From: Phoronis australis | Lineage: Eukaryota; Phoronida; Phoronidae | Direction: 5' to 3' | Length of the DNA stretch: 41,588 nt | NCBI GenBank assembly: GCA_002633005.1 | Contig: NMRA01000013.1 | Span: forward strand, 1,157,787-1,199,374 | Part shown: piece after piece, positions 11,516 to 25,300 of the stretch | Position numbering within the stretch: the first letter of the stretch is position 1 | How the letters are laid out: each line of letters starts with the position of its first letter | The notes under the pieces: model-generated | The model's input: only the letters and a program-made list of their open reading frames with translations | Databases searched by the model: none | Told to the model about the DNA's origin: nothing | Made by a program: the position numbers and the translations under genes

Positions 11516-12616
11516 CTCAAAAAGATTTCAAGTTATGACATAGCGTTTTTCGAAAATTAAAAAACCTGTAAACAACATTCACTTTGTATTACTTTATTTG
11601 AAATAACTGACTTGATGTCCCACCCATTCACATGAGTGATGAAAATATAGGGAGCCGAGTACGCGCACTAAGCTCAGTTCCCGATAGTAAAACAAGAAGC
11701 ACCTAGGCCACAGAAGTTCCCTTATGACTATGAATAAAATAAAGTAGTACAATACAAATTACAAAACAAACAGAAACATAAAATAATACGAAATATATAT
11801 ACGAGGAAGATGGACTATCAAAAGCGTTGCAGGTGGTTCGGAGAGAAAAAAGATCTTGAGGTTGGTACTTCAATGTATTGAGAGCTTCTGTCTGTGATAG
11901 CAGGAAAATGATATCTATATGTATATTCAGCCAGCTGGACCAATCAGAATACCTAAAAGGTGAAAAACTGACCAATCAGGGAGCCACCTGGCCTGGGGTA
12001 TTTACAAACCAAACATGACTTCACAGTGGAGCAGGTGCCTAGAATGAGGGGATGAGGATGTAGCAAATTAAGTGTAAACATATAACTTGAGCTAATCAAA
12101 AGTCAAGAGGTCCACTAACTACCTAGTAACACAATACACAGTGCGCTAAGTAGCAGCATCTATAACTACCAAGGAAATGGAAACTAAACAAATATAATGA
12201 AGCATGAACCAAAGTAACTACACCTAAAAGGAAACAAAGAAATAGTTGAAGATCACTGACGCCAAGTAATAGCGGACAATCTCCAATAACGATTGTACAA
12301 ATAAAGTCCTGAAAATAGACTATTGCGAAACTCTAATACGTAATACGCATTTCCGAATGTCCCCAGGCTCAAAAAGAAAGAGAAACCGTTACATGCAAAT
12401 GATCCAAAAATTAAGTCACATGCAAACATCGAAAATGAGAATAATAAAGATAATATAGATAATATTAACAATAACAATAATAATAATATAGGGGATAGAA
12501 TAGTTACCTACACGCGACCTGTTTATGTTTACGGACCCAGCTTTCGAGCCCGTCCTGGGCCCTTCCGTCGTCGGAGTACTGGCGGGAATGTATCATAACT
12601 CTCCGAATAACAACGC
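11516..12616. other. Intergenic stretch, no gene seen
   Basis: AT-rich. A simple-sequence patch of AATAAT/AATATT type lies at about 12430-12490. No gene recognised. Confidence 0.5.
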
Positions 12617-12620
12617 TTAA

Positions 12621-14303
12621 AGGAGCATGCCACCAAAAAACAACCTAATTTGTATCAATTTAGATCGAGCAGTTCTACTCCATAACGACATGTACGGTTG
12701 CGTTACCTGACACCTGACGGCAAACGGAGGTGTTGAAATTATCCAATGACGTCATCGGTTTCACACGCATTCTGTTCAGCAGTTCACAACACGGGTTACT
12801 GGTGTCAGCTTATCGCTTGAAGTCATCGTTTAACACCAATAAATCATAAAACTTCGATGTAAAACCCTTCAAAATACACCGAGTTCTTATCAAAACGTGT
12901 TGTTTTATTCCGCTCTTACGGATTTATTGGTATTTGGACCCACCGTAGCCTACAAAGTTCGGCAGGCAAATACGGTCCGTAGCAGGAGTTTGGGGTGTGT
13001 TTGGAGATAATTTCGAAGTATTTTCCGTGAGATACATACAGGAGAACCTAGATCTGTGTTGTTTAGACTTGTGATTTTTTGAGTTCTAAACACAAAACGC
13101 TTGTTATCCTCGCCAGCGGCTCGGAGCCCGATCAGGCCCGTCGCGGCCTGCCGGATTCACTCGTTATCCCGGCCAGTGGCTCGGAAACTGATCAGACATC
13201 ACGAACATAAACCAGCCAAAGCTCAGTGGAAACTAAACTTCCAGTTAAGAAAATACTATACTAGTGAGCCAAAGTAATGTGCACGTGATTATGTTGGTGA
13301 GTTAGCCACGAAACTGCAAATCTATATTTGCTCGTCTGGGGCCTCGAATTCAGGTTCTGCTTTCACCGACAGCAGGCCGTCAGGGCAGAAGTTCTACATT
13401 GACAATCATTATTTGAGTAATGTAAATGTAAATAAAGATTCCCCTAACACCTGGTCGTGGGATGGAAATCGAGTTGTTTTACAACAGTTTCTGCCAGCAA
13501 ACACTAAATTAGCATGACCTCACACGGCCTCGGTGTCCCGTCAAATTAGTTTCATTGCACCTAAAGCCGGTAACGCAGTGATTTATTCATTGCTGGCTTC
13601 TCAAATCATTAGCACTCACGAACACTCCAAAGGCATTGTAAATTGCATCTAATGAGACAGATTTTGTTTCAGTTTTATATAAGAATTGGTTAGGGTGAGA
13701 ATAATTCATTTTGAAACAGAACGCTCAGTAAAACGGCAACATGGCAACTCGCAATCCCGACTTAGGACGAGCTAGAGCTCGATCATCAGTCCCGGCTTCG
13801 CAGGTGGATCGTTAAGTTTTACAGGCTATCAATTCGAACAGGAATACAGTGATGAAGAAATACTAGAGAGGCGCCATGAACAAGCTCAGACAACGGAACG
13901 TATGGAGTTATTTGGTAAGCCGGCATTCGTGAGGCACTGTCGACGTCTGCAGGCCGCAGACACGGAGATGTTTCACGGCCTCATACTTGCTATTTACAGC
14001 GTACATTTCATTCTTCACTACCATGAGCCACTTCCTAAGCATTCCGGACTCTCGAGGAAGTAAAAAAACGATATACCCGCTTTCCTCGCAGCTGCTTAGT
14101 TCGGACAAGCGGGAACGATGCACCACAACATAACGGCAGTCACTCTGCATATGAACCACTGACGTCGCTAGCGTCGTTTCTCACCTTCCTTACAGGTTAA
14201 CGCGACACCTCTTGGCAAGGTAAGGTCGACCGTATGCGAGGCGATGTGGATATAGACCGATTAAGACGGTAAAAAGACTAATTAAATCGGGTGGCATTCT
14301 CCT
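12621..14303 (+). mobile_element. TTAA-flanked DNA transposon, Kolobok-like ends, copy A
   Basis: The 14-bp terminal inverted repeats are AGGAGCATGCCACC at the left and GGTGGCATTCTCCT at the right (one mismatch). It is flanked by TTAA (12617-12620) and TTTA (14304-14307), taken as a decayed target duplication. TTAA targets with AGG-type ends fit the Kolobok superfamily; piggyBac also uses TTAA but has different termini. 1683 bp, no transposase seen, so non-autonomous or gutted. Contains an internal direct repeat near 13101-13190 and a domain remnant at 13741-14200. Confidence 0.75.
13741..14200 (+). pseudogene. P2X7 C-terminal-like domain remnant inside transposon copy A
   Basis: Starts at an ATG in AACATGGCA (MATRNPDLGRARARSS), then in shifted frames gives FTGYQFEQEYSDEEILERR, HGLILAIYSVHFILHYHEPL and SRFPRSCLVRTSG-like text. 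GYQFEPEYS-EE near the start and an R-x-P-S-C-x-V-x-x-I-R pattern near the end are features I recall from free-standing P2X7 intracellular-domain proteins of invertebrates. The zinc-binding W-C-x-C middle part of that domain is missing. Broken by stops and shifts. The family assignment is tentative. Confidence 0.4.
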
Positions 14304-14307
14304 TTTA

Positions 14308-15703
14308 CTCAAATATCCCAATCGTGTCAAGATATACATGTAGTTTCAAACAGTTTACAGTCAAGTTGATGTATCCGAGGAATAACTTGGTAATGGACCA
14401 GACGAAAGTTCCTTTTTTGGTTCGGAAGGTTGGTGTCATTTCGTCAGGACTCCCGGTGATCATGTTGTCAACATAATAATTTTTCCGGCTATGTCTGTTG
14501 CGGCCTGGCGCAGAAGCAGGAGAAGTTCAATACCAACCGATGTCAATGAGCTAAATAAATTTGTGAACTTAACCTAATCAAAAATTGGGTGGGGGTTGAC
14601 ATTGGGTTTTATTCCTGTGTTTTGAAATTAATGAACCATTATGCAGCAGTGCATATCTGTCCGCCGAATCTGAGTCTGGACTAGGCGAGAATCGCTTCCT
14701 CTCTTTCATTACTCTAGGGAGCGCCAACATGGACTTGATAAAACGCTTCCTCTGTGCATGTTGATATTGCTACGTTGACGTAAACGTATGTCAGCGTAGT
14801 AGTGTTCCGCTCAAATCGTTGATCAAGGGTGGTCCCATTTCCAGGCAGTCATTGAGTGACGCGAATTTTTGTTAGCAGGACAGCCCCTACAATGCAAAGC
14901 GGAGTAGTGGCCGATTCGCGAAACAATATTTGGGGAAATATCATGCCCGCGTTGGCATCAGTGTTGACGGCACGTTCGATAATACCGGTCTCGCGCTGTG
15001 TAGCGATTATGTTGGCATATTGTTGGCGCAATGCGGGTTTCAGTTTCGGAGATATGTTCCTGACAAATGTCTAATTCCTCACGCCACTTTATCAACAGTA
15101 TCTCTGGCGTAAAGTAAATGTCGTGATTTAAGAAAAAATCAAAAGTTCACCTACTGACTTGGTTCTTGGTGTAGAAAATTCAGAAACTGTGGTGCCACTT
15201 TGAAAAAAAACACGAATTGTATTACTCGTAGTCTTATAATAACCTCATAGTGAGTTTATTGTGTAGTGCCAAAACTAACAGCATTTTACCAAAACGACGT
15301 TAAAGTGAATTGCACTAAATTTTATCCCCGATCGTTTCGTGACGTTTGCGATTCCATAGGACATCTGACTGGTCATCAAGAAACAAAATAGGTAGCGTTT
15401 CGATGGCCAAGATTTTTCATGAAAAGCGAGATCGGCCACGCGAGTAAAACGCGGTCGTAACCTAGGAAGACGGCGGCCAATTAAGTGGTTGGTCGGCATA
15501 CAAAATTCGCCGCTTCCATTCCATAAACGAAGATTTGTCGCCGCAAGTGCGTGGCATATGTATTGGTCTACGGATGAAGCTCAAAAGTTTTAGTCGACTC
15601 ACCGGCCAGCTGAGTGAATCAAGTGCAGCCACTCACTGAAAACACGCCTAAAATAGTGTATCCACACGCACAGTGAAATCACCAACAAGGAATTTGCACT
15701 GAA
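14308..15703. other. Region downstream of CBR gene A, no gene seen
   Basis: Lies between transposon copy A and the candidate poly(A) site of the minus gene. Short overlapping open frames around 14850-15110 occur on both strands and look like chance. Confidence 0.45.
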
Positions 15704-15709
15704 TTTATT
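15704..15709 (-). promoter_or_regulatory. Candidate polyadenylation signal of CBR gene A
   Basis: AATAAA on the minus strand, about 510 nt downstream of the stop codon and the first canonical hexamer I found there. If used, it would give a 3' UTR of roughly half a kilobase. No transcript evidence is available. Confidence 0.3.
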
Positions 15710-16221
15710 CATTATGAACATCATCGTCTACATGCAGCCCTACTTCAAAAGGATAGCGCGTGACACTTTTTCAATCCGATTACATTCGTGCTTATCAACT
15801 TCTCAAGATTTTTGAGGCAACGCCGTTGACATGGTTTTACAGGTGAAAAGATCAATTAGCCTTACTAAAAGTAGTCAGACCAAAAACTATTAGAAGCGTT
15901 ATGTTGATAGATCTATATCTTAATGAAAAACTTATTTTGTAGCTCAAAAACGTTTAGCAAAATTATAGTACAGTTAAAGTCAATGTAAAAAGCTCACATT
16001 GATGCAGATTCTTACTCCCGACTGGTAATGTCATCAAAAAGTAAATAAATAAAACATGTGAAAAAATAACTAACAATCAAAGCACAATCAAAACCACCCT
16101 TACGTATTACTAATCTCTACTCAAAGCAGGGCGGCACAATCCGTTTACTTAAAAAACTAATCTTCTCTAGTTACAAAACAAATCAGTAAATATTTATCAG
16201 CTTTCACTAATTCCATTCTAA

Positions 16222-16316
16222 TCATTTCCATTCAGTAACAGTTTTCTCCTTCAAAAACTCTCCTCTGATAGTCGTCTTCGCAGGTAGCGTAGCAGCGTAC
16301 ACGGGGGTTTCAGCAC
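16222..16316 (-). CDS. CBR1-like: CBR gene A exon 8 (C-terminus and stop)
   Basis: 95 nt, acceptor AATTTAAG. Encodes GAETPVYAATLPAKTTIRGE, then FLKEKTVTEWK and TGA. The GAETPVY start and the G-E/Q-F...K..EW ending match the C-terminus of CBR1 enzymes. It follows exon 7 in phase. Confidence 0.9.
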
Positions 16317-19300
16317 CTTAAATTAAACACGCGACATTTGTGAACAAATGTTCATTGATGTACGAACATACAGAACAGCTACTGTACTACAATTAGACTA
16401 AACGGCAGGGACAGGAAGATGGGAGTTTTCATGAATTTTTATGTGGTTTGCATTTTTGTTACATCAAACGCATGTGCTGAAGGTTATGTAGGACCTTCGA
16501 AACACTTCAAATTTGGCAAACGTCGGAACATCATATCTCAGAATTGGCTGATTGGAGTCACGTGGAACTTTCAGATACTATTCTTTATGAGCTGTTTTCT
16601 AGATTTCTTGAATTGTTTTTAAACTTTCCACTTTTGCATGAAGGGCAATCAAAAAAGAGGACTTTGACGAGTTTCATGAAAAAGCTCAAACTTTGCATCA
16701 ATCGAAAACGAAACAATAATTTAGAAAAATGTAACAGCGTTCTTGAGAATTCATTTTGAACATTTTATCGAAAAAATTTGGTAACGTTATCGACACCGTT
16801 GTATTTGACATGGAAATACTTGTTTTTCCTAAATTTTACGCAACTAATAGCCGATTGGTATACAGTAAAAAAGCAAATTCTACAAGCATCCTACTTTCAG
16901 AAAATATGTACATTTACCGATTTAAAGTTTATAGTTTTGTATATATTTGGCTAAATACATCGATAGGTCGATAAGGTCATACTTATCCTAAAAAACCTGG
17001 CTATTTTAGACCGTAAAAATGAAGTTTTCAGCAGTCAGTCAAACTCCGTTTTTTTCTCTTTTGTTGACCCATTTCTGTCTCCATATATAATCTATTATAT
17101 GACATCTTAACAACTTATGAATTAAATAAGAATTATGGGCAAATATTTTTAAGTTTGTTACAATATTACGCCTATCACCGACAGATATATCATCTATTTA
17201 AAAGAAAAACAAGTTGCATGACCACCAAGATATACATACTGTTCAATTACACACAATGAGGTTCTGTGGTCATCGGGGATTCAAAAAATTTATGGTTTCA
17301 CATTTTTGCAATTATTATTTGAAGACTTTGGATGAACAGGGAATTATATGAATGAAGCTGCTCAGTTACCTTGAAAAAGGTAAATAATGGCTGCAATTGC
17401 AAAGTAATGGATGTCAGTATCTGAACAAAACAAGTGACACGCGAATACATAACACAAATTTACCCTGGTTATGTGATAGCACTTTATTTCAAAATCATGT
17501 GGATGTAATTATTCGCCAAAGTACTGCTGCAGCAGTTTCAACCAATATACATGTAGGTGACCATCCAAAAGTGTCGGTATTTCTGAGAGTATAAACTTTA
17601 GAGAAAGAGGGAGTCGAAGTTTACTACTGCCTTTGATGTCATTAAGACGGGCTTTTTGATAGAATCTGCAAATGCTTGAAATGTTGGCGGATGCAGTATC
17701 ACCGATGGAGCTCATAATTTGCATGTTGCATTTAACCATCACATAGGTTGTTATACTGCATTTTTTTGCTGAAGGTTCGGTTTTCAAAAAGTCACAAAAA
17801 ACTGTGTTTTTCCCGTTTATTATGAGAAACTTGACACTAGAGTGTACCTCAAAAACAGGCAAATGTATTNATAGGGCCAAAACGTCAAAGTTTTGACATG
17901 CTTCCGCCATCGTTTGCAGATTTTCTCAAATAATGCCTCTTAAAATGGAGACGAGAAAAGCGAAACAAACTCAACACGTTCACAGTCTTGGTTTCTGTGA
18001 AGGGCATCACAAAGAGTGACTTGGAATTAATTATCCTTTTTTATGTTATCAACGTAGATGACAACAAGGAGGGAAGGAGGGGTTTTATCAAAGGTCGTGT
18101 TCTAGTCGTAGGTGTCGTAACTTCGGTTTTAGTTGTACACAATTACATAAAAAGACTCCTTAAAGGGATATTGTCACTTTTGCGGTAAAAAACGTAATTT
18201 TGGGATAAGTGTTGAGTATGGTGGACTTCGTCAGGTCACCAGCTTTGACCAGAGCTATAAACCAACAAAATTCGTTGTGATTTTATTACAAAACGCCAAT
18301 ATTTTCGAGTGTTCTTTCAAACATTCCTTGAAATCTAGGTAGATGACTTAATGCGTTTGAAATACTGTACTCCTAACGCAGCGAATTCAATTCAGCCTTG
18401 GAACCTCCGGCGACTAATGCAGAGAAAGTAAGTTCGATGCTGCACTACTGCTAATTTCTGTGAAATAACTTTTCAAGACTGTCATTTTAAGTGTGAATAA
18501 GACAAATCACCAACTTTTTGTTCGTTGTAACGTTTTCACTCTTCTTAGAAAAGCATTTGCAATATCACGCCTACGACCGTCTTAGCTACGACCGGACTGC
18601 CGACCATTGATAAAACAGACAGCACTACAGTTGTAAGTTCAAGCCAAAATCGCTACTTCAAAGCGGAAAAATTCAAGTTGGAGGCGACGAATCTTCCAAC
18701 TGAGGCAATCAGTGAACTCGTTTCACCCATGGTGTCATTGTGTGTAATCATGAACACGCCATATTAAAGGATCGAAACGTATGGCTCCACCCTAAGCCCA
18801 AGCTATTCAAAAACGTCGATGCAAGGGTTTTAAAGCATACATGTAGTTTATTTAAAAACTCTTTACATAAAACAAACATTTCTGCGTATTTTGAACTAGG
18901 AAAGGATGGTAAAAAAGGGGTATGTTTTTAACACTAGTGCAGAGGGTGGTAAATGTGAAGTTTAATGAGTCCGTACTATACCTTCATCTGGTGTCAATTT
19001 GGCATTGGGTCCTGCCATGTCCGTTTTCACCCATCCCGGACAAACCTAGAAAACACAAAACATAAGACATCTACAGCACCAATTAGCCACGTAAATGCAA
19101 CGTCAATGGGCAGGGATCCTATAGACAATAAACTCAGTTAAAAGGACACCCAACCGAGATTATCACTGGTTATAGAACCTATTGGGTCCTTGCATAGATA
19201 ATGCTTGCAGGAGTATTCCTCCTCACTTACGGTCAGGGCTCACCTGTAACTATAAACTCGGATCACTGCCTGGCGAAATCACAAAACTCGGCTTTCGCAT

Positions 19301-22300
19301 CCAAAAAGCACTACTCTCGGACTGGCAGCCAACAACGAACGCGGTTCACTGGACCGTAAACGCGGCTCGATCCGGTAACTGTAAACACGGCCCACGGATT
19401 CTACACTTCTCATCCATGTGATTGAGTGACCTGAGCATGCTTTTTGTGAAAAGAAGCCGAACTTTCAGGGTTAGTTTTTTCGATTGTACACTACACATTT
19501 CTACAAAATACTTTTGTAGCCTAGAATATTACTTTAAGACTAAACATCAATATAAAAGTATTTGTTACAGAGGCTGTAATCATGAGGGTTGGTGATGTGG
19601 ACAAATCTCGCATAGACAATAATCACGAAAATAACTTAAAGGACTGAAAATTTACATTTCTAAAGGGAATACACAGCAGTTTGTACATGTCTAAATACAC
19701 TTCCAGTCCACATGGAATGTCCAGACGAGTGCCCCGAGTGATGAAATTCACCTCCGTCAGAGGTCACTCTTTTCTGAGTGAGATCATTACAAGTCGTACT
19801 TACAGTGTTTTTAGTAGCCTAAGTCTTATCGTCACAGAGCTTCATTTAAAAACAAACTTTTCAGACAAAAAGCTCAAAATCGTTAAAAATTGCAGATTTG
19901 TGAACCTAGCATATTCTCTATGAAACACTAACACGAATAATAACAATAACAAAAGCAATATTCTAGTTTATAATAACGTTGTACGATTACGATGAACGTA
20001 AAAACGGCAAGTCCCTCAATGAAAAAACATGTTTTTACCTATCTCATGTTTGGCATCTATTAGTGTTTCGTGGCAACAAACCGAAACTTCAGCACTACTA
20101 GTAATATGCAATCAACCTGTTGTTTTTAAATAAATGAAGGAAATGCTGTGCACGTAAACTCACTGCATTGCAAACGAGGTCAGCTCTGGCGTCCTTGTTG
20201 TACTCTCTCTGGAGAACACGGGCCAGGCAGAGGGCGCCGATTTTGGTGACAGCATAGGACCACGAGGGCCATCCCTCCTTTTCGTGTATCTCATTCTTGG
20301 CATCACTAAGAAAGATAGGAACAATTTAATTGGATAGTGGACATACTCATAAGCACTAACATGGTGTTTTTGCCGTGGACACAAAAACACACACGCACAC
20401 AAGAATTCCCAATGCCATCTGGGTTCTTTTGTCAAGGCAATTCTTTTATCACAATACATTTTTCTTTTCTCATACACCACAACTGCAATCTGATGAAAAT
20501 GTTTCTTTTTCTCGCAATCCACAACATGAACTCGATAATACCATTCTGTCCCTACGATGAGTGGGAAGACCAACGGCATGACACATCTAAGCTGACAACA
20601 CCAGTTTTCTTACACACACCGTGGAATTCTCATTAGTGTGGTGCCAATGTGACATTACATGTTGGCTTCGTAAGAAGAAAAGTTCGGATGACCTGATGTT
20701 GTGTTCAAATAGTTACGCTGCTTTTTCTCTGCCACATTAAATGCGTATAAAAACGCGACATTTTGTGCGTATGAAATATGATGCAAAATTGAACAATTCG
20801 TTGGGCCAATAGGTCCAAAAAGACACCAAGCACTCTTAATAGGCTGTTTCTGAATAACTTTAAAACTAGAAAATTCCCGATTTCCTTAAAATTAGAGTGT
20901 TGCGTCGTATAATATTTCATCCCATTAAAAGAATAGATGACAGCTTATGCAAATGAGCTGTCGTGCGTTCCGTAGACGCTAGGATCTTGCTAAACCGCGC
21001 GATCACGTGAGACTTTGCCCTGTATTACCAGCAAAGCCCGTTATCACATTAGCTTCCATCGCAAGATTTTAGCGTCAAGAGAACTCAGCCTTGCCAGGAT
21101 TTTATCACTTGTGAGGAATAAACTATAGAAATAAACATAATAAAACATGTACGTTGCTTAACGCGGGGGAGGGGGCAAATTTGTGGATCTAAAGGCGGTC
21201 TGCGAAGTGAGATGGATAAACTACTTCAAAATGGTGGCAATGAAGAAAGTGACCAGTACACAAAGGGCAACTGGGATATTTGTCACGAAATGTTGTTATC
21301 GACCAGAGCTGGGGCGCGGGTTGGGAGGAGAATTTTTGGAGGAACTGAATGATGAGTGAATCGTTGGGCAACATGACCGTCAACCCCCAGGGAAACGAGT
21401 GGTACTCGAGGTGGGTGGTGAAATTGGTCGGGTAGATGCGTTCTCTCATCCCGCATCATGAAAACACTAGCTTGTTCCATAGCCTCATCGAAAATGTTCC
21501 GATCGCAGTCTCAGTGAGGAAGGTGTTTGCCGCTCGGAGTCATCGCAGTTAACACAATGTTACACTGTTCGATGTTTCATTTCTCTGTTTAATGAACTCA
21601 GCTTTCAAAAGTTCACATCTGAATTTCGCCTGATCACACCCCAAGTAAGTGCTATTAAAAGCTGTTATTGTACCAACTCACTTACTACGCAAGGCGAAAA
21701 ACTGTTGTAAATATATAGACCCTGAGGTTGGCCACCAGTGATACATATGCGACCACATATATAATAGAAAAATCAGGAACCCCAACTGGGAATCGAACCA
21801 CAGGTCTCTAAGTTAACGGTCCAGTGCTCTTACCACCGAGCTAGAGAGCACCCGATCTCTGTGCAGCCAATATTGTTATGTCATACATCACATCCCTTGA
21901 GCAGCGTTTGGTCTTTTTTCACACGAGATTTGGACAATTGCACAGATATCAGGTCCTCAGTAGCTCAGTGGTAAGAGAACTAGACCAGTAGCCTAGAAAC
22001 CTGTGGTTCGATTCCCAGTTGGGGTTCCTGATTTTATGCGTTTATTCGAAACACTGTATGTAGTAGGGGTAAACTGTCATTTCTCAAAGGCTTACTACAT
22101 TGTAAACTTGCTTCGTGACACATGTGCTGCTAATGACCTAACAGCAGTAACAACGAAGGAAATTTCCATCAAAAAATTTTCAGAATGGTCTAGTTTTCGC
22201 CATTAAGTGTCCTAAACCATGGTCCAATATCTGCAGCATAAATGAAACACACTCTGCAATAATTTATGCACGGGATTTTAGCCACAAGTGTTAATCGAGG

Positions 22301-25300
22301 AGAAAATGTCAACTGTTTCAAACATGGTCGAAGATTTTTAACATGGCTGAGTTCGACTTGTTTGAATACTCGCCAGGAAAACACTGGTACCGAACTGAAA
22401 AAATAACCGCAATTGCTCGAAGGCGTACCTGACAAATTTGTTCATATACTTCGCCAGTTCTTCCCTAGTCAGCGAATCACTTGTAAAAACTTTCCGAAGG
22501 GATGGACTCATCTTAGCAAGTGCCATTTCAGCAGTGAAGCTAGCAACAATCACAACCCTGTAACAAACGTAAAAATACGACGTTAAAACATCCAATTTCT
22601 CTAGTGCTACAAAATCGTATTGGTTCCGACTAGGCCCATTTTGTCACGGCAGGTTCAGGGGTTTAATGTAACCAATTTCAATTCAAACAAAAGATATGAA
22701 CGCCAGAACATTACTTTGGAGGAAGAGATAAGCGTATGAAAAGTTGCTTAGTTTACTTTGAGCTTGAAATGGTTTTGTTAGTGAATTTCATAATTCGTAA
22801 CAAAACATGTCATACACACTATTTTATGTAATTTATGAATTCCGAAACTTTGTAAACAGCAATAAATTTCGTTCCAAAATGGAGAAACAACATTATGGAA
22901 TCTTCTTCAAAACTGACTTCATTTTAGAAATTGGAGGTATTAGATACAATATTGGTCTATTTTCTCACCTCAACCAATTGTTGTGGCTCAGGAAGTTTAC
23001 ACAATGAACATTCGGAACACCTCAGGTGTTATTCTTGGTCTCAACTTTTCGCTTGTAAGTGAATGTTGTCAACGCAAGTGTGAAAACCAGTCATTCAATA
23101 AATCATCTGACTTTCACACTGGGGGTTTGCTGGCCATGGGACTGAAGTTCGCACATGCGCAGATAACGTTTACTTCGAGGGAAACGATGATGCTACGGAA
23201 ATACCCGAGGAGTTCCGAATGTACAGTGAAGTGCTCAATAACAGAGGGCTGCAACACCGGCGTTTCTATATCTTGTGTTGTAGTCAACCAATTTTGTAAT
23301 TCTATGAATGAAGAAGCTCGACCTTTGATGACAAAATCAGATTTTTGAGACCATAGTTTCAAAAATAGGCGAAAGGGTTATTTGACAATTTCTGTTTTTA
23401 AATGCAGGAAGTACAGAGGTTTCAAAAGAACCTATGTCAATTATCTGCCAAAACAAAATATGTCAGAAAATTGACCACGCTGTGATCAGTGCCTATGTAA
23501 ACGCCAACGGGTAAGACGCATTCAGAATTTCCGACTGAGAAAACGAATGCAGCAGTGTCTCATGCATTGTTAGTCAGTGATGGCAAGATATTATTTTGGG
23601 TACCATCAGACATGGCTGAAGGCGAACAAAGTTTCATGTACATCACCTTGCTCCGGGTTTCAAAATTGGAAAGAATGTGTCACAGACGTCCATTGTGCTA
23701 AAGAAGTTAATCTTCATGGTAACCTCCGCTTGTTCACTGAATGGCGCTGTCGAGCTTGACTGAAACGACATGAAATCAGTCTCAATATAGTTCGAGCTAA
23801 CGTTGGCAGTATTCAAAACTGAAATGCCCAAATTTCGAACCATCACGAACGATTACATTAAAATGTTCCCTTAAAATTGTTCTCATTGGACTAGAATGTT
23901 TATGCACTCGACAACTGCTTAAAACCGAATACAACAAATTCAATGTTACTGAGAGTCTCGCAGTAGGACATATTGGGGTGTATACAGGACACCCATAAAA
24001 CTAATACCTTGTAGGCAAAACCAGCATTATTCACTAAGACGTCAACACCTCCGTAGGTCTTTTCAAAGTACGATTTGGCGTTCTCGATACTGTCTTTCGA
24101 TTCGATGTCCAACAGGCAAAAACCTGGGGTGCAACCAAGTTTCTTCAATTCGTCAACGGCTGCACGCCCACGCTCTTCGTTTCGTGCTGAAAAACGACAT
24201 ATTGGGCACTATGTTTGCTTCTTGCGTCAGTAGCCCAAACGTTAAAACTGAAACACTCAATGCCACCCAAATTTACCGCATTCCTGCCATTTTTGTTTAG
24301 TCCACCCGTTTAAGGTTATGCATCATTTTATCCACAAATCTTTGCATGTAGTTCAATGAATGTATATGGCCTCTGATGATTTTAAACTGGGAGTCTTACC
24401 AGTCAAATAAACCTTCCAATCAGGTTGCTGTTTGCACAGGGCTTTTACAATGGCGAATCCTATACCCTTGTTGCCACCTGTTACCTGAAAATACAAACGA
24501 AATTTGCAATAATAAACATGTAATGCTATCCATCAGCCCAGTCCCAAATTCAACTCTCCTTCCGTGTTGACAGAAAAATCATTGTATTCGATTGACCTAA
24601 AGTTTTGAAAAAAAATTAGGACTCTAACACACAACTGGCGACAAATTAGAAAAGTAAATAACAATCTCACCCACCTAGTCCCGTTTACGTAAACACCGTA
24701 ACCAACTGAACACCATTAAAACCTCATTTTCACGAGAATGACGAACGATGAAATCAATTTTGAAGGGATTTGACAACAAGGCTGGGCAGATGAAGCATAA
24801 TATCAGTAGGTGCGAGTGTTTCAATCTTCAGTTGTCCGCCTCCAAGCGCCCGACACTCCAAAATTTATCTCGCTCATACAATGTATTTTCCTACCTCCGC
24901 GAAAGAAGAGTTCATTTCGGTACTATTATTTTCTTCAATGAAGTGCCAAGTGCGTTAGTAGGTAAGCTATTTCAGTATTGACCATAGGGGGCTATCGTTC
25001 CACAGTTTAAAACTAATATACTGAGTTTTTACACGCGTACACAGCCATTAAACATGAAGTAGTTCGCTTCTGATCGACATTGCCCTTTGTATCAAAGGCG
25101 GCATACCCTAGGGGGCTGAGGGCTATAGTCCCCACTTATTTCAGTGCTGCGCCGCCCTTTTTTGCTTTGAACCCAATATTAAGTGTTTATTGCCCTCGGG
25201 TTTGAAAGGAGACCTGACATTGTTGTTTCTAATGTGGTCGCGTGGTACGAACCTATTTCTTAGGACTGTCAGGACTGGACAACGTAGCATGAAATGCGCT

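Noticed and set aside
17509-17910. 133-codon open frame on the minus strand
   Set aside because: Lies in intron 7 of CBR gene A, contains the N base, and shows no domain or splice partner.
20160-20579. 139-codon open frame on the minus strand
   Set aside because: It crosses CBR exon 6 in the wrong frame; the correct frame encodes the Tyr-x-x-x-Lys site between good splice signals.
21940-22036. Functional tRNA gene
   Set aside because: A and B boxes are good, but the acceptor and T stems do not pair and the same sequence is repeated inverted nearby, so a SINE is more likely.
23114-23362. Open frames on both strands with somewhat coding-like text (YFEGNDDATEIPEEF on plus)
   Set aside because: Inside intron 4 of CBR gene A, short, bounded by stops, and no family recognised. 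Possibly an old exon fragment, but the support is too weak.
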